37,662 nt of DNA from an uncultured Myxococcales bacterium (GTDB lineage Bacteria; Myxococcota_A; Polyangia; Polyangiales; Polyangiaceae), in the NCBI GenBank assembly GCA_937872925.1, contig CALMUT010000192.1:1-37662 (forward strand). Direction: 5' to 3'. How positions within the stretch are numbered: position 1 is the first letter of the stretch; each line of letters starts with the position of its first letter. This document shows positions 1-9,296 of this stretch, one piece after another. The position numbers and the translations under genes are program-made. Under the pieces are notes generated by a model that did not search any database, was not told the origin of the DNA, and saw only the letters and a program-made list of their open reading frames with translations.

Positions 1-56
1 AAGCGCTTTTATTTCCGCACGGTAACTTTCCGCTCAGGCCGCGTTGAACCATGAGC

Positions 57-445
57 GTATACTTATCGATTTTCTCGCCATGTTTCCCCCCGGTTGGCCA
101 TCCGGGTTGGCCGTCCAAGTTGCCCGTTTCGGGTTTGGCCGTCCCGGTTGGCGGTCGGCGGGAAGCCGAAAAACACTTCGTATACATATCGATTTTTGTC
201 GCCGCGCACCCCCCCGGGTTGCCCGTCCGGGTTTGGCCGTCCAAGTTGCCCGTTTCGGGGTTGGCCGTCCCGGTTGGCGGTCGGCCGGAAGGCGAAAAAT
301 ACTTCGTATACTTATCGATTCCGTCGCCGCGTTTCCCCCCGGTTGGCCATCCGGGTTGGCCGTCCAAGTTTCCCGCTGGGTTTCCCGTCCGGGCCCCCGC
401 GTTTCCCTTCCGGGTTTCCCGTCCGGGTTGAGGGCGGGCTTTCCG
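57..445. repeat. GC-rich tandem repeat block, ~125 bp period, three copies
   Basis: Three copies of a unit begin with GTATAC followed by a TATCGATT core, at 57, 180 and 306, giving periods of 123 and 126 bp. Each continues into runs built from the words TTGGCCGTCC, TTGCCCGTCC and TTTCCCGTCCGGG. The third copy decays into short TTTCCCG(T/C) words up to about 430. All frames through it read as low-complexity Pro/Gly/Val/Arg peptides, so I call no gene here. It lies immediately downstream of the minus-strand gene ending at 446. Positions 1-56 show nothing recognisable. Confidence 0.8.
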
Positions 446-1444
446 TCAGTCCGCGCAGCAGCGAAAGCCCGTCGAATAGTCGAAGTGCTTCACGTCGTGG
501 GCTTTCGTGACGTAGTCGCAGCCCGGCCCGTTGACCACGGTGTCGACGTAGAAGCCGCCACGAAAAGTGCCCGCGGGATCCGCCGTCCACTCGTGGAGAT
601 TGCCCATCATGTCCACGGCGCCCTCGGCGCTAGTGCAGCCGGAGTACGCACCGCAGGCGGCCAAGCTGCTGTCTAGCTGGTTCAGGCAGGGATGATCGAG
701 CTCGTTCCAGATCCAGTTGTCGCTGGTCATGAAGTACTCCACGGCGGGGTGCCCGGCGCGGTGGTCGTGGCACACGCCACTCTGCAGAGTGTTGCCGTAG
801 GGATACGTGGTTGCACTCGGCCCCCCACATGCTCGCAGCCATTCCGCGTCGCTACACAGTCGTTTCCCCGCGTTGGTGCAGGCAGCCGCGGCCTGCAACT
901 GGCTGATGTAGCCCTGTGGAATGGCGCCCGCGGCGCTGCGCGCCATGACGGCCGCGCTGCCCGGGTTGAAGTACGGCGACACTGGCGCGCCGTCGGGATA
1001 GGTGACCAAGTGCGCTTCGTAGCGGTCGATACAGAACGTACTGATGCGCAGCATGCCGCTCGGGCAACCGCCGCTGCCGGGCGCTTCCACCAGGCCGGCG
1101 TTTGGCTCTGGCTGCGCGTTGGGATCACAGCTGGCGCCGCTGGGGGTGGGGGCGCAACACTGGATGTTCGTCGGGCCGTCGCAGAAACCCGGAACCGGCG
1201 CGTAGCCTGGTGCGGTGCAGTCGGCGACATCGAGGCAGCTGCCACTTTCACCGTGGGCGCTACAACTCGGCGCGGCGGCGGCGTCCGCGTCGGCGCTCGA
1301 GTCGGGGAAGCCCGAGGCGTCCGCAACGGCACTGCCACCGCTGCCGCTCGCACCGGCGTCAAAGTCGGCGCTAGCGTGCGGATCTGCGCCCGAGCACGCC
1401 GCGACGAATGCGATCGCGGCAACGGAGACGCAGAGCCGAGGCAT
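446..1444 (-). CDS. FGE/SUMF1-like sulfatase-modifying-factor domain lipoprotein
   Basis: Predicted surface lipoprotein of 332 aa. From the ATG at 1444 there is a signal peptide ending in the lipobox FVAAC (Cys17), an Ala/Ser/Asp-rich linker with several Cys, then a formylglycine-generating-enzyme (FGE-sulfatase) type domain over roughly residues 130-332. Recognisable family stretches are FCIDRYEAH, AGKRLCSDAEWLRAC, YPYGN, MGNLHEWTAD, FRGGFY and the terminal TGFRCC. Many FGE-fold proteins in bacteria are not sulfatase activators and act as binding or scaffold domains; I cannot identify a convincing pair of catalytic cysteines, so enzymatic activity is uncertain. An upstream in-frame ATG at 1486 would add 14 Arg-rich residues before the signal peptide and is less likely. 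Confidence 0.82.
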   Translation of the reverse strand: MPRLCVSVAAIAFVAACSGADPHASADFDAGASGSGGSAVADASGFPDSSADADAAAAPSCSAHGESGSCLDVADCTAPGYAPVPGFCDGPTNIQCCAPTPSGASCDPNAQPEPNAGLVEAPGSGGCPSGMLRISTFCIDRYEAHLVTYPDGAPVSPYFNPGSAAVMARSAAGAIPQGYISQLQAAAACTNAGKRLCSDAEWLRACGGPSATTYPYGNTLQSGVCHDHRAGHPAVEYFMTSDNWIWNELDHPCLNQLDSSLAACGAYSGCTSAEGAVDMMGNLHEWTADPAGTFRGGFYVDTVVNGPGCDYVTKAHDVKHFDYSTGFRCCAD

Positions 1445-1477
1445 GCACGGAGTATTTCCCACCGCACGCGCGCGGGT

Positions 1478-1550
1478 GCAAGGCAATGCGGGTGGCGGAG
1501 CGTTCCTTGCGAGCGCAAGGCAATGCGAGTGCGGAGCGTTCCCTGCGAGG
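1478..1550. repeat. Imperfect 37-bp direct repeat in intergenic DNA
   Basis: Two copies of a unit beginning GCAAGGCAATGCG and ending GAGCGTTCC(T/C)TGCGAG start at 1478 and 1515 (period 37). They lie between the start of the FGE-like lipoprotein gene (1444) and the 3' end of phaR (1613), where they would fall in the leader of the lipoprotein gene. Function unknown. Confidence 0.7.
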
Positions 1551-1612
1551 ACTCAGCTGACGGTCATGAGTCTTCCCTTCGCTCGGAATCCGGGCAGGGG
1601 CACCCGATCTTG

Positions 1613-2257
1613 TTACTTGGTCGGACTCTTGCGCTTGGGTTTCGGCTTCGGTTTGGGCTTGCCCTTGGGCTTGCTCTTTCCGCCGCGCAGCTCGCTCTTC
1701 AGGGCTTCGAGCTCCTTGCGTAGCGCTTCCACGTCGCTATCCCGACGCTCGCCGCCTCGATCGCGATCGCGGTCGTGATCATGCTCGTGCTCGTGATCAT
1801 GCGCATGCGCGTGCGCGTGCTCTTGGGCCCGCGGTGGTGGCGCTTGTTGCGCGGCCCAGGGGTTCAAGCCGCCCAGCATGCGCGCCAAGGTCTCGCCCGC
1901 AGAAAACGGCACCGACGCCAGCGGAAAGTACGGCCGGATCGCCTGGGCGCCCTGCTTGGCCTGCAGATACATGTCCAGGGTGATGGCCACGTACTGTCCG
2001 AAGAACTCCGCGAGCGCGTCGTCCTTCATGCGGATCAAGCGCATCAATACTGGCACCGGCAACAGCTTGGCGGCGCTGGTCTCCAGGATGACCTGCGTGA
2101 GGGTGGCCTGGGTCAGGTCGTCGTCGCTCTTGGCGTCCACCACCCGCACGTCCGTGCCAGTCCGGATCTTGTCCGTGAGCTCGTCCAAGGTGATGTACCG
2201 GCTCTCGTCTGTGTCGTAGAGACGCCGATTGCTGTACTTCTTGATCACGACCGCCAC
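1613..2257 (-). CDS. phaR: PHA synthesis repressor PhaR
   Basis: Polyhydroxyalkanoate synthesis regulator of 214 aa with a GTG start. Residues 1-65 (VIKKYSNRRLYDT, RYITLDEL, ATLTQVI) are the PHA accumulation DNA-binding domain; residues 68-110 are the second PhaR region (MRLIRMKDDALAEFF). Known PhaR proteins repress phasin/PHA genes and their own gene, and are titrated off DNA by nascent polymer. Unusual here is the tail: residues 147-161 are almost pure His/Ala/Asp/Glu, followed by an acidic/basic helix and a Lys-Pro repeat at 193-214. The gene is divergent from the PHA operon that starts at 2394, and a CTGC-N3-GCAG site lies 13 bp upstream of its start, consistent with autoregulation. No clear Shine-Dalgarno sequence is visible. 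Confidence 0.93.
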   Translation of the reverse strand: MAVVIKKYSNRRLYDTDESRYITLDELTDKIRTGTDVRVVDAKSDDDLTQATLTQVILETSAAKLLPVPVLMRLIRMKDDALAEFFGQYVAITLDMYLQAKQGAQAIRPYFPLASVPFSAGETLARMLGGLNPWAAQQAPPPRAQEHAHAHAHDHEHEHDHDRDRDRGGERRDSDVEALRKELEALKSELRGGKSKPKGKPKPKPKPKRKSPTK

Positions 2258-2269
2258 AGCGCAGGTTTA

Positions 2270-2280
2270 CTGCGTCGCAG
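2270..2280. promoter_or_regulatory. Candidate PhaR-binding site CTGC-N3-GCAG
   Basis: CTGCGTCGCAG is an exact match to the CTGC-N(3-4)-GCAG element described for PhaR of Paracoccus denitrificans. It sits 13 bp upstream of the phaR start and about 115 bp upstream of the divergent PHA operon, so it could control both. A second symmetric TGC-rich element follows at 2321-2338 (TGCAATG, 2-bp gap, CATTGTGCA). Sequence match only. Confidence 0.6.
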
Positions 2281-2320
2281 CAAAGTGGCGCAACAGAAAA
2301 CCTGAAGAAGCACGAAAACG

Positions 2321-2338
2321 TGCAATGTCCATTGTGCA
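2321..2338. promoter_or_regulatory. TGC-rich inverted repeat upstream of the PHA operon
   Basis: TGCAATG is separated by TC from CATTGTGCA, an imperfect palindrome centred about 64 bp upstream of the ATG at 2394, and it continues into GTGCAAAA. Together with the CTGC-N3-GCAG site it makes the short phaR/operon intergenic region notably TGC-rich. It may be a second PhaR site or part of the promoter. Confidence 0.4.
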
Positions 2339-2393
2339 GTGCAAAAACTTCCTTGACCGATGGGCCCCTCGGGGATATCCATGGCCAGTGACA

Positions 2394-3368
2394 ATGCTGC
2401 GGCGCAACATTCTGGGTTTTTTGGGTTTGTGCGCGGCTTTGTCCGTCATCGGTTGCTCTGCGTCCGATGGCGCCAATGAATGCAACACCGGGGCGGACTG
2501 CACCAGTGGCGCCTGCAACGCCGGGCGCTGCGTATCGCCGGGCGTCGGTGGCGGCGCGGGTCAAGGGGGCGCAGGGGGCGTCGGGAGCCAAGGCGGCGCA
2601 GCTGGCAGCGCGGGTGCCACCGGTGGCAGCGCCGGGACGGGCTCCGGCGGCAGCGGCGGCAGTGCGACGTGCTTGCCGAACAACGACGGCAGCATCGAGC
2701 GAGCCGAAGTGCCGATTGCCGCAGGGCTCAATGCGAAGTTTCTCGTCGGCCTCGACGCGAAGGTTGGCACCGCGGGCGCCAAGCAGAGTGACGGCAGCCG
2801 GATCTGGAACCTCAAGGCCGGGCTCAACGGGGATCACCTCGTGGTGGTGGAAACCCAGGCGCCGGACAAGTTCTGGTTCGCCGGCAAGTACCCGGGGGCC
2901 ACCTATGTCACGCGTCTTTCGGACAGCTCCGAGCTGCTCGGCATCTTCCAGCTGGACGCCACCAAGCTCTCGCTGATCGGCGTCGCTTCGCCCACCGACG
3001 GCGTGACGCGCACGGAGCTCAAATACGATCCCCCCGTCACCACGCTTTCGTTCCCGCTGACGGCCAACAAGCAGTGGACCACCACCAGCACAGTGACCGG
3101 CGTGGCCCAAGGCGTAACGGTTTTCTACACCGAAAAGTACGACTTCAGCATCGATGCCCACGGCGTGGCCCAGACGCCCTTCGCGGACTTCGCGGTGCTG
3201 CGCGCCGCGAGCACCCTGACCCGCACCGTGGGGCTGCTCACCACCACCATTCGCAGCTTTGCTTTCGTCACCGAGTGTTTCGGCACCATTGCGACGGTGA
3301 CCTCCAACGACAACGAGCCGGCGGTCGAGTTCTCTCAAGCCAAAGAGATCCGCCGGCTGTCTCCCTGA
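2394..3368 (+). CDS. Lipoprotein A, first gene of the PHA operon
   Basis: Secreted lipoprotein of 324 aa. The ATG at 2394 gives a compact signal peptide with lipobox VIGC (Cys21); in-frame starts further upstream (2325, 2229) would put a long hydrophilic tail before it. After a short Cys motif (CNTGADCTSGACNAGRC) comes a Gly/Ala/Ser-rich linker, then a globular domain from about residue 85. That domain starts CLPNNDGSIERAEV and ends with FVTECFGTI and KEIRRLSP. The same landmarks occur in lipoprotein B (6233-7105), so the two are paralogues. No enzymatic motif is visible. Position behind the PhaR-type sites implies co-regulation with polyester synthesis. Confidence 0.8.
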   Translation: MLRRNILGFLGLCAALSVIGCSASDGANECNTGADCTSGACNAGRCVSPGVGGGAGQGGAGGVGSQGGAAGSAGATGGSAGTGSGGSGGSATCLPNNDGSIERAEVPIAAGLNAKFLVGLDAKVGTAGAKQSDGSRIWNLKAGLNGDHLVVVETQAPDKFWFAGKYPGATYVTRLSDSSELLGIFQLDATKLSLIGVASPTDGVTRTELKYDPPVTTLSFPLTANKQWTTTSTVTGVAQGVTVFYTEKYDFSIDAHGVAQTPFADFAVLRAASTLTRTVGLLTTTIRSFAFVTECFGTIATVTSNDNEPAVEFSQAKEIRRLSP

Positions 3369-3424
3369 GGGTTTGGCTCGTGGCGCGCCGAGAGGTTTCG
3401 AGATCTGCGCTGGTGCGAAGCAGC

Positions 3425-4663
3425 ATGCCGCAGCCACGGCCGGCGCGCGGCCTGCGTGCGCAGCGCGACCCTGGAGCAGCGCGCGCGTTCGTCATTGCGT
3501 TCGTGGCGCTGTTGTTGCTGAGCGGCTGTTCGCCGGCGTTCCACCGCGGCGCGCTGCCCGGCGAGCCGAAAGATGCGCGCTACGCGCAGGTTGGCGATAC
3601 CCGCGTGCGCTACGTGGATGAGGGTCAAGGCCCGGCGGTGGTGCTGCTGCATGGCTTTGCGTCCTCCCTCGACAACTGGAAGCGCGTGCGGCCGGCCTTG
3701 CGCCAACGCCACCGGGTGATCGCGCTGGATCTGAAGGGCTTCGGCTGGAGTGATCGGCCTCCGGGCGATTACTCGCCGCGCGCACAAGCACATTTGGTGC
3801 GCGCGTTGCTCGATCAGCGCGGTGTGGACGACGTGGCGGTCGTTGGGCACTCCTGGGGCGGCTCCGTCGCCATGCAGCTAGCGCTGAACGACGCGAAGCG
3901 CGTGCGCCGCGTCGCGCTGTACGACGCCTGGGTGTTCGAAGAGCAGCTACCGACGGCCTTTCACATGGCGCGCGCCCCCGGCCTGGGCGAGCTGATCTTC
4001 GGCGCCTTCTACGACGAGCGCATCGACGAGAAGATGGCGTCCGCGTTCTTCGACCGCCGTTACGTCACCGAAGCCTTCGTGGAAGAAGTGGAGCGCGGTC
4101 TAGAGCGCCCCGGCAGCACCGCCGCCGCCCTGGCCGCCGCGCGCAGCCAACACTTCGACCAAGTGCAGCAGCGCTATTCGAAAATGGACAAACCCACGCT
4201 GCTCATGTGGGGCCGCGAAGACCGCATCACGCCGCTGCACTACGGCGAGCGCCTCGCGCGGACGCTGCCTGGCGCCCGGCTCGTGGTCTACCCGCGCTGC
4301 GGGCACTTCCCGATGATCGAAGCCGCCGCGGAATCGACGCGCGAGCTGAGCGCTTTCCTCAGTGAGGATCTTGCGGGCGCGGGCACGCGTGCCGGTCGTG
4401 AAAGCGCGAATTCGAGTACGAGTACGAGGTCGAGCTCCAGAGAAGCACCGGGCTCGAGTGCGAGTACGAGTACGGGTACGAGTTCCAGGGAAGCACCGGG
4501 CTCGAGTACGAAAGGAGCGCAGGGGACCGAGACGAAATCGCCGGTGCCGGCGGGGAAGTCGGCGCCGCCGCGGGCGACGGACCCGGCTGGAGTCGATGAC
4601 GCACCCAGTGCACCACCCAACAAACTCTCCCCCAACCCCTTCGACGACGGAGGCGGCAAATGA
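3425..4663 (+). CDS. Lipid-anchored alpha/beta hydrolase
   Basis: Alpha/beta-hydrolase-fold enzyme of 412 aa. Motifs from the ATG at 3425: lipobox LSGC (Cys35), oxyanion-region LLHGF (74-78), nucleophile elbow GHSWGG with Ser143, acid Asp266 in GREDRITP and His294 in CGHFPM, a complete Ser-Asp-His triad. The core resembles small-ester hydrolases; substrate is unknown, but an extracytoplasmic esterase or PHA-oligomer hydrolase would fit the operon. Residues ~325-375 are a Ser/Thr/Arg low-complexity repeat encoded by GAGTAC-type repeats. A GTG at 3380, preceded by GAGGG with 8-nt spacing, is a real alternative start that lengthens the Arg-rich n-region. The TGA overlaps the next ATG (ATGA at 4660). 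Confidence 0.85.
   Translation: MPQPRPARGLRAQRDPGAARAFVIAFVALLLLSGCSPAFHRGALPGEPKDARYAQVGDTRVRYVDEGQGPAVVLLHGFASSLDNWKRVRPALRQRHRVIALDLKGFGWSDRPPGDYSPRAQAHLVRALLDQRGVDDVAVVGHSWGGSVAMQLALNDAKRVRRVALYDAWVFEEQLPTAFHMARAPGLGELIFGAFYDERIDEKMASAFFDRRYVTEAFVEEVERGLERPGSTAAALAAARSQHFDQVQQRYSKMDKPTLLMWGREDRITPLHYGERLARTLPGARLVVYPRCGHFPMIEAAAESTRELSAFLSEDLAGAGTRAGRESANSSTSTRSSSREAPGSSASTSTGTSSREAPGSSTKGAQGTETKSPVPAGKSAPPRATDPAGVDDAPSAPPNKLSPNPFDDGGGK
4412..4512. repeat. GAGTAC-type repeat inside the hydrolase gene
   Basis: Hexamer GAGTAC/GAGTGC/GGTACG words and two copies of an AGAAGCACCGGGCTCGAGT-like segment encode two copies of SSREAPGSS flanked by Ser/Thr runs. The block sits after the last hydrolase helix, before the Pro-rich C-terminal tail, so it probably varies in length between strains without harming the enzyme. 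Confidence 0.7.
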
Positions 4664-6273
4664 ACGCGCTGCGAACTCTCGGCGTTCGCCGCGCCGCTGC
4701 TACGGCTAAGACCGCGGCGCCTTTCGCGCTGATCATCGCGTCCTTCAGCACGACGGCGCGCGCGACCAGCTTCGCCGACTACGGCAAGGACCTGGGCGTC
4801 GCGCCCACGGAGACCGTGCTCATTGACGGCTCCTTCCGCACGCGGGCCGCGCTGCTGTACAACCTGGATCTCGATCGCGGACCGACGCCCTCGGGGCAGC
4901 TGCTGTACCCGGTGCCCATCGATGATCCGAAGGGCCAAACCCTGACCCATGCGGACATGCGGCTGCGTACGGATCTGGCGTTCCTCGCACCCGGGGGTGG
5001 CGTCGCGGTGAAGGCGCGCATCGATATCTTCGACAACGTGGCGCTTGGCAGCCGCCCGGATGGCATTCCGTCGGCGACGGGCACGCAGCGTTCGCCCGAC
5101 GACCCGATCCGGATCAAGCGCGTCTGGGGCGAAGCGTTGACGCCCTTCGGTGTGCTGGCCGTCGGGCGCATGGGCAGTCACTGGGGGCTTGGCATGCTGA
5201 GCAATTCCGGCGACTGCGCGGATTGCGACTCCGGGGACTCCGCGGACCGCGTGGCCTTCGTCACGCCTCTGGCGCACCACTTGTGGGCCGCGGCGTACGA
5301 CTTTTCAGCCACGGGGCCTTTCGTGCCGGATCGCAGCGAGAGCCGCGTGATCGACATTGCCCCGGAGACGAACGTGCACACGCTGACCTTCGCGTTCATG
5401 CGCCATCGCAGTGATTGGGCGCAGAAGCGACGCAGCGACGCGGGCAAATACACCTTCGATTACGGCGCGTATGTGTCGCGGCGTTGGCAGAAAGACGACG
5501 TGCCGGCGGGCTATCTGCCAACTGCGACTCCGGTGGCCATCGACGAAAACCAGGTAGTGTCTCGAGGTTACACGGCGACGGCGGCGGACATTTGGCTGCG
5601 CTTCGTCGGCAAAGGCGTGCGGGTGGAGTTCGAGGGCGCGTACTTGAATGCCAAAGTGGACCAGCCGTCGCTGATCCCGGGCGTGGTGGTGCGGGAGGCG
5701 GCGACATCGGATCAATTCGGCGCGGCGCTGCAGTCCGAGTTTGGGGACGAAGCGGCGGCCCTCGCGGGTGGGCTCGACGCGGGTTACGCCAGCGGTGATG
5801 CGGCGCCGGGCTTCGGTGCGTTTCCGAAAGTGGGCGCGCCGGTGCCTGTGGCGGGAGATCTCGACGGCGCCCAAGCGCGGCCGCCCTTCGACAACACCGT
5901 GAACAACTTCCGCTTCCACCCGGACTACCGCGTGGACCGGATCCTGTTTCGCGAGATCATCGGCACCGTGACTGACGCCGTGTATCTGCGGCCCCACGGA
6001 CGCTGGACCTTGCTCAATATGCCCACGGGCGAGCTTTCCCTGGAAGTCGCCGTGATCGCGTCTTGGGCGGTGGACGCCACCTCGACGCCGGGCGGCAAAG
6101 CGGCGCTGGGCGTGGAGACCAACGAGACCATTGCCTATAGAAGCCACGACGGCTTCGAGTTCGCCCTCGAACAAGCCACGCTGTTCCCCATGGCGGGGTT
6201 TGGCAAACCGGCGCTTGGGGTGAAGAGCGAAAATGCACAACTGTGGAGGGCCCGTGCCGCGTTCTACTTCTAG
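4660..6273 (+). CDS. TIGR04551-like outer-membrane beta-barrel protein
   Basis: Predicted outer-membrane protein of 537 aa. An Ala-rich signal peptide ends near TARA (residues ~30-35). The mature chain is a series of alternating strands with Arg/Asp/Tyr patterning (RMGSHWGLGML, YLNAKVDQPSL, FHPDYRVDRILFREIIG) and ends in aromatic F-Y-F, the usual C-terminal signature for beta-barrel assembly. Length and motifs fit the TIGR04551 family, known mainly from myxobacteria and without assigned function; I name the family from memory. A Cys pair (CADC, about residue 187) sits in a predicted loop. It overlaps the hydrolase by 4 nt and the next gene by 41 nt, so all three are translated together. It could be a channel for products of the hydrolase, but that is inference. 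Confidence 0.78.
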   Translation: MNALRTLGVRRAAATAKTAAPFALIIASFSTTARATSFADYGKDLGVAPTETVLIDGSFRTRAALLYNLDLDRGPTPSGQLLYPVPIDDPKGQTLTHADMRLRTDLAFLAPGGGVAVKARIDIFDNVALGSRPDGIPSATGTQRSPDDPIRIKRVWGEALTPFGVLAVGRMGSHWGLGMLSNSGDCADCDSGDSADRVAFVTPLAHHLWAAAYDFSATGPFVPDRSESRVIDIAPETNVHTLTFAFMRHRSDWAQKRRSDAGKYTFDYGAYVSRRWQKDDVPAGYLPTATPVAIDENQVVSRGYTATAADIWLRFVGKGVRVEFEGAYLNAKVDQPSLIPGVVVREAATSDQFGAALQSEFGDEAAALAGGLDAGYASGDAAPGFGAFPKVGAPVPVAGDLDGAQARPPFDNTVNNFRFHPDYRVDRILFREIIGTVTDAVYLRPHGRWTLLNMPTGELSLEVAVIASWAVDATSTPGGKAALGVETNETIAYRSHDGFEFALEQATLFPMAGFGKPALGVKSENAQLWRARAAFYF

Positions 6274-7105
6274 TCACAAATTCGTCCTGCTGGCCTGCAC
6301 CCTGTACGCCGCAGGCTGCGGCGACAACGCCACGCAGCCGCCGGATCGCACGCCCTACACCGGCGCGCAGCCCGCACCGCTCGAATGCGTGCCCAACCTC
6401 GACGGCAAGATCGACGCAAGCGAAGTGCGCCCTGCCATCGGCACGCCGGTGTCGTATTTGCTCTCCCCCCCCGGTGTGGATCGCAACGCCGACGTCGTTG
6501 GCGGCACAGGGCCCGAGGGCACGGTGTGGGACTTTTCGACGGACTTCGCCGACGATCAAGAAGCGCGCATCACGCCACAGAGTGTCGCGGGCAAGTGGTA
6601 CGAAGCGAGCTTTCCGCCGGACGCCTTCGTGACGCCCTTCGACGGCGGCGGCACCACGGAGAACATCGGCCTGCATACGGACGGTGCGCTCTTGCTCTTG
6701 GGGCTCGCCTCTCGAGAGGAAAACCCTGCCGACGGCAAGACGCTCATCGTGTACGAGCCGCCGGTGGAGGTGCTGCGCTTCCCGCTACAGCCCGGCGTGC
6801 AATTCGTTTCCGTGGGCACGGTGAAGAACGGAATGATCCGTGGCCTGCCCTACGCCGGTAAGGACACCTACGACGTGAAGGTGGACGCCACGGGCGGCGT
6901 GGTGCTGCCGGCATTGATCTTCAAACAGGCCCACCGCGTGCGCACACACGTGACCGTGGAGCCGGCGGTCGGTGCAGCCACCTCGCAGCGGCAGGTTTCG
7001 TTTTTCTTCGAGTGCTTCGCTGAGGTGGTGCGCGTGACCAGCAAAGCGGGCGAAACGAACGAAGATTTCAGCGTGGCCGCGGAAGTGCGCCGCATCGGCT
7101 TCTAA
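6233..7105 (+). CDS. Lipoprotein B, paralogue of lipoprotein A
   Basis: Lipoprotein of 290 aa with lipobox AAGC at residues 26-29. Its globular part begins CVPNLDGKIDASEV and ends FFFECFAEVVRVTSK then AEVRRIGF. These align by eye with the CLPNNDGSIERAEV start and FVTECFGTI / KEIRRL end of the protein at 2394-3368, and both have a central FPL segment, so the pair arose by duplication. Lipoprotein B lacks the long Gly/Ala linker. A GTG at 6254, just after GGAGGG (6245-6250), is an alternative start giving a shorter n-region. Function unknown; conserved placement around an outer-membrane protein suggests both are barrel partners. Confidence 0.78.
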   Translation: MHNCGGPVPRSTSSHKFVLLACTLYAAGCGDNATQPPDRTPYTGAQPAPLECVPNLDGKIDASEVRPAIGTPVSYLLSPPGVDRNADVVGGTGPEGTVWDFSTDFADDQEARITPQSVAGKWYEASFPPDAFVTPFDGGGTTENIGLHTDGALLLLGLASREENPADGKTLIVYEPPVEVLRFPLQPGVQFVSVGTVKNGMIRGLPYAGKDTYDVKVDATGGVVLPALIFKQAHRVRTHVTVEPAVGAATSQRQVSFFFECFAEVVRVTSKAGETNEDFSVAAEVRRIGF

Positions 7106-7141
7106 ACGCATCATCGGTTTGAAAAGAAGGAGACAACGCAG

Positions 7142-7429
7142 ATGAACCCTTGGGAACTGTACAAGAAGTATTTCAACGTCTGGGAAAGCGCGACCGCGCA
7201 GTACATGGAGCATTGGCTGAAGAGCCCGCTGATCCTGGAGCCCGCTGGCGCCATGCTTTCGGCGAGCATGAAGTTCAAGGCCGAAGCCGACAAGAAGGCC
7301 GCTTCGTTCTGGGGCAACATCGGTCTGCCCACCAAGCAGGACCAAGAGCGTGCGCTGCACAAGCTCAACCAACTAGAGAGCAAGCTGCTCGACTTGGAAG
7401 AAAAGCTCGCCGAGTACGAAGCGAAGTGA
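7142..7429 (+). CDS. Small PhaE/phasin-like PHA synthase partner
   Basis: Protein of 95 aa preceded by a strong AAGGAGA Shine-Dalgarno sequence. It is cytoplasmic, with a Trp/Tyr-rich N-terminus (WELYKKYF, YMEHWLKSP) and a C-terminal coiled-coil heptad stretch (residues 66-93, LHKLNQLESKLLDLEEKL). This resembles the C-terminal part of PhaE, the non-catalytic subunit of class III PHA synthases, or a minimal phasin. Full PhaE is about 350 aa, so this would be a stripped-down version. Its place two genes before a class III phaC supports a role as synthase activator or granule protein. The assignment rests on context and helical pattern more than on diagnostic residues. Confidence 0.72.
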   Translation: MNPWELYKKYFNVWESATAQYMEHWLKSPLILEPAGAMLSASMKFKAEADKKAASFWGNIGLPTKQDQERALHKLNQLESKLLDLEEKLAEYEAK

Positions 7430-7449
7430 GGATTGCGCCCGCTCTTTCC

Positions 7450-7512
7450 GAGTACGGAGGAAGCGAGGAGCGCGTCCGCCGTTTCTGAGTGCGAACGAAG
7501 TGAGGAGCGCGG
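7450..7512. repeat. 37-bp direct repeat between phaE-like gene and acyl-CoA synthetase
   Basis: Two copies of GAGT(A/G)CG(G/A)A(G/C)GAAG(C/T)GAGGAGCGCG start at 7450 and 7487, period 37. They fill most of the only sizeable gap (124 bp) inside the PHA operon. Resembles dispersed coding-junction repeats; it may be a spacer or an RNA element that adjusts downstream expression. Confidence 0.65.
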
Positions 7513-7553
7513 ATCCGGTTGCGCCGACCGCCAAGTGAAGTGAGAAGAGAGCC

Positions 7554-9292
<1,739 letters not shown>

Positions 9293-9296
<4 letters not shown>

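Noticed and set aside
1797..3437. 546-codon open frame on the minus strand
   Set aside because: It is antisense to lipoprotein A and overlaps phaR in another frame; composition is the usual high-GC shadow of the real genes.
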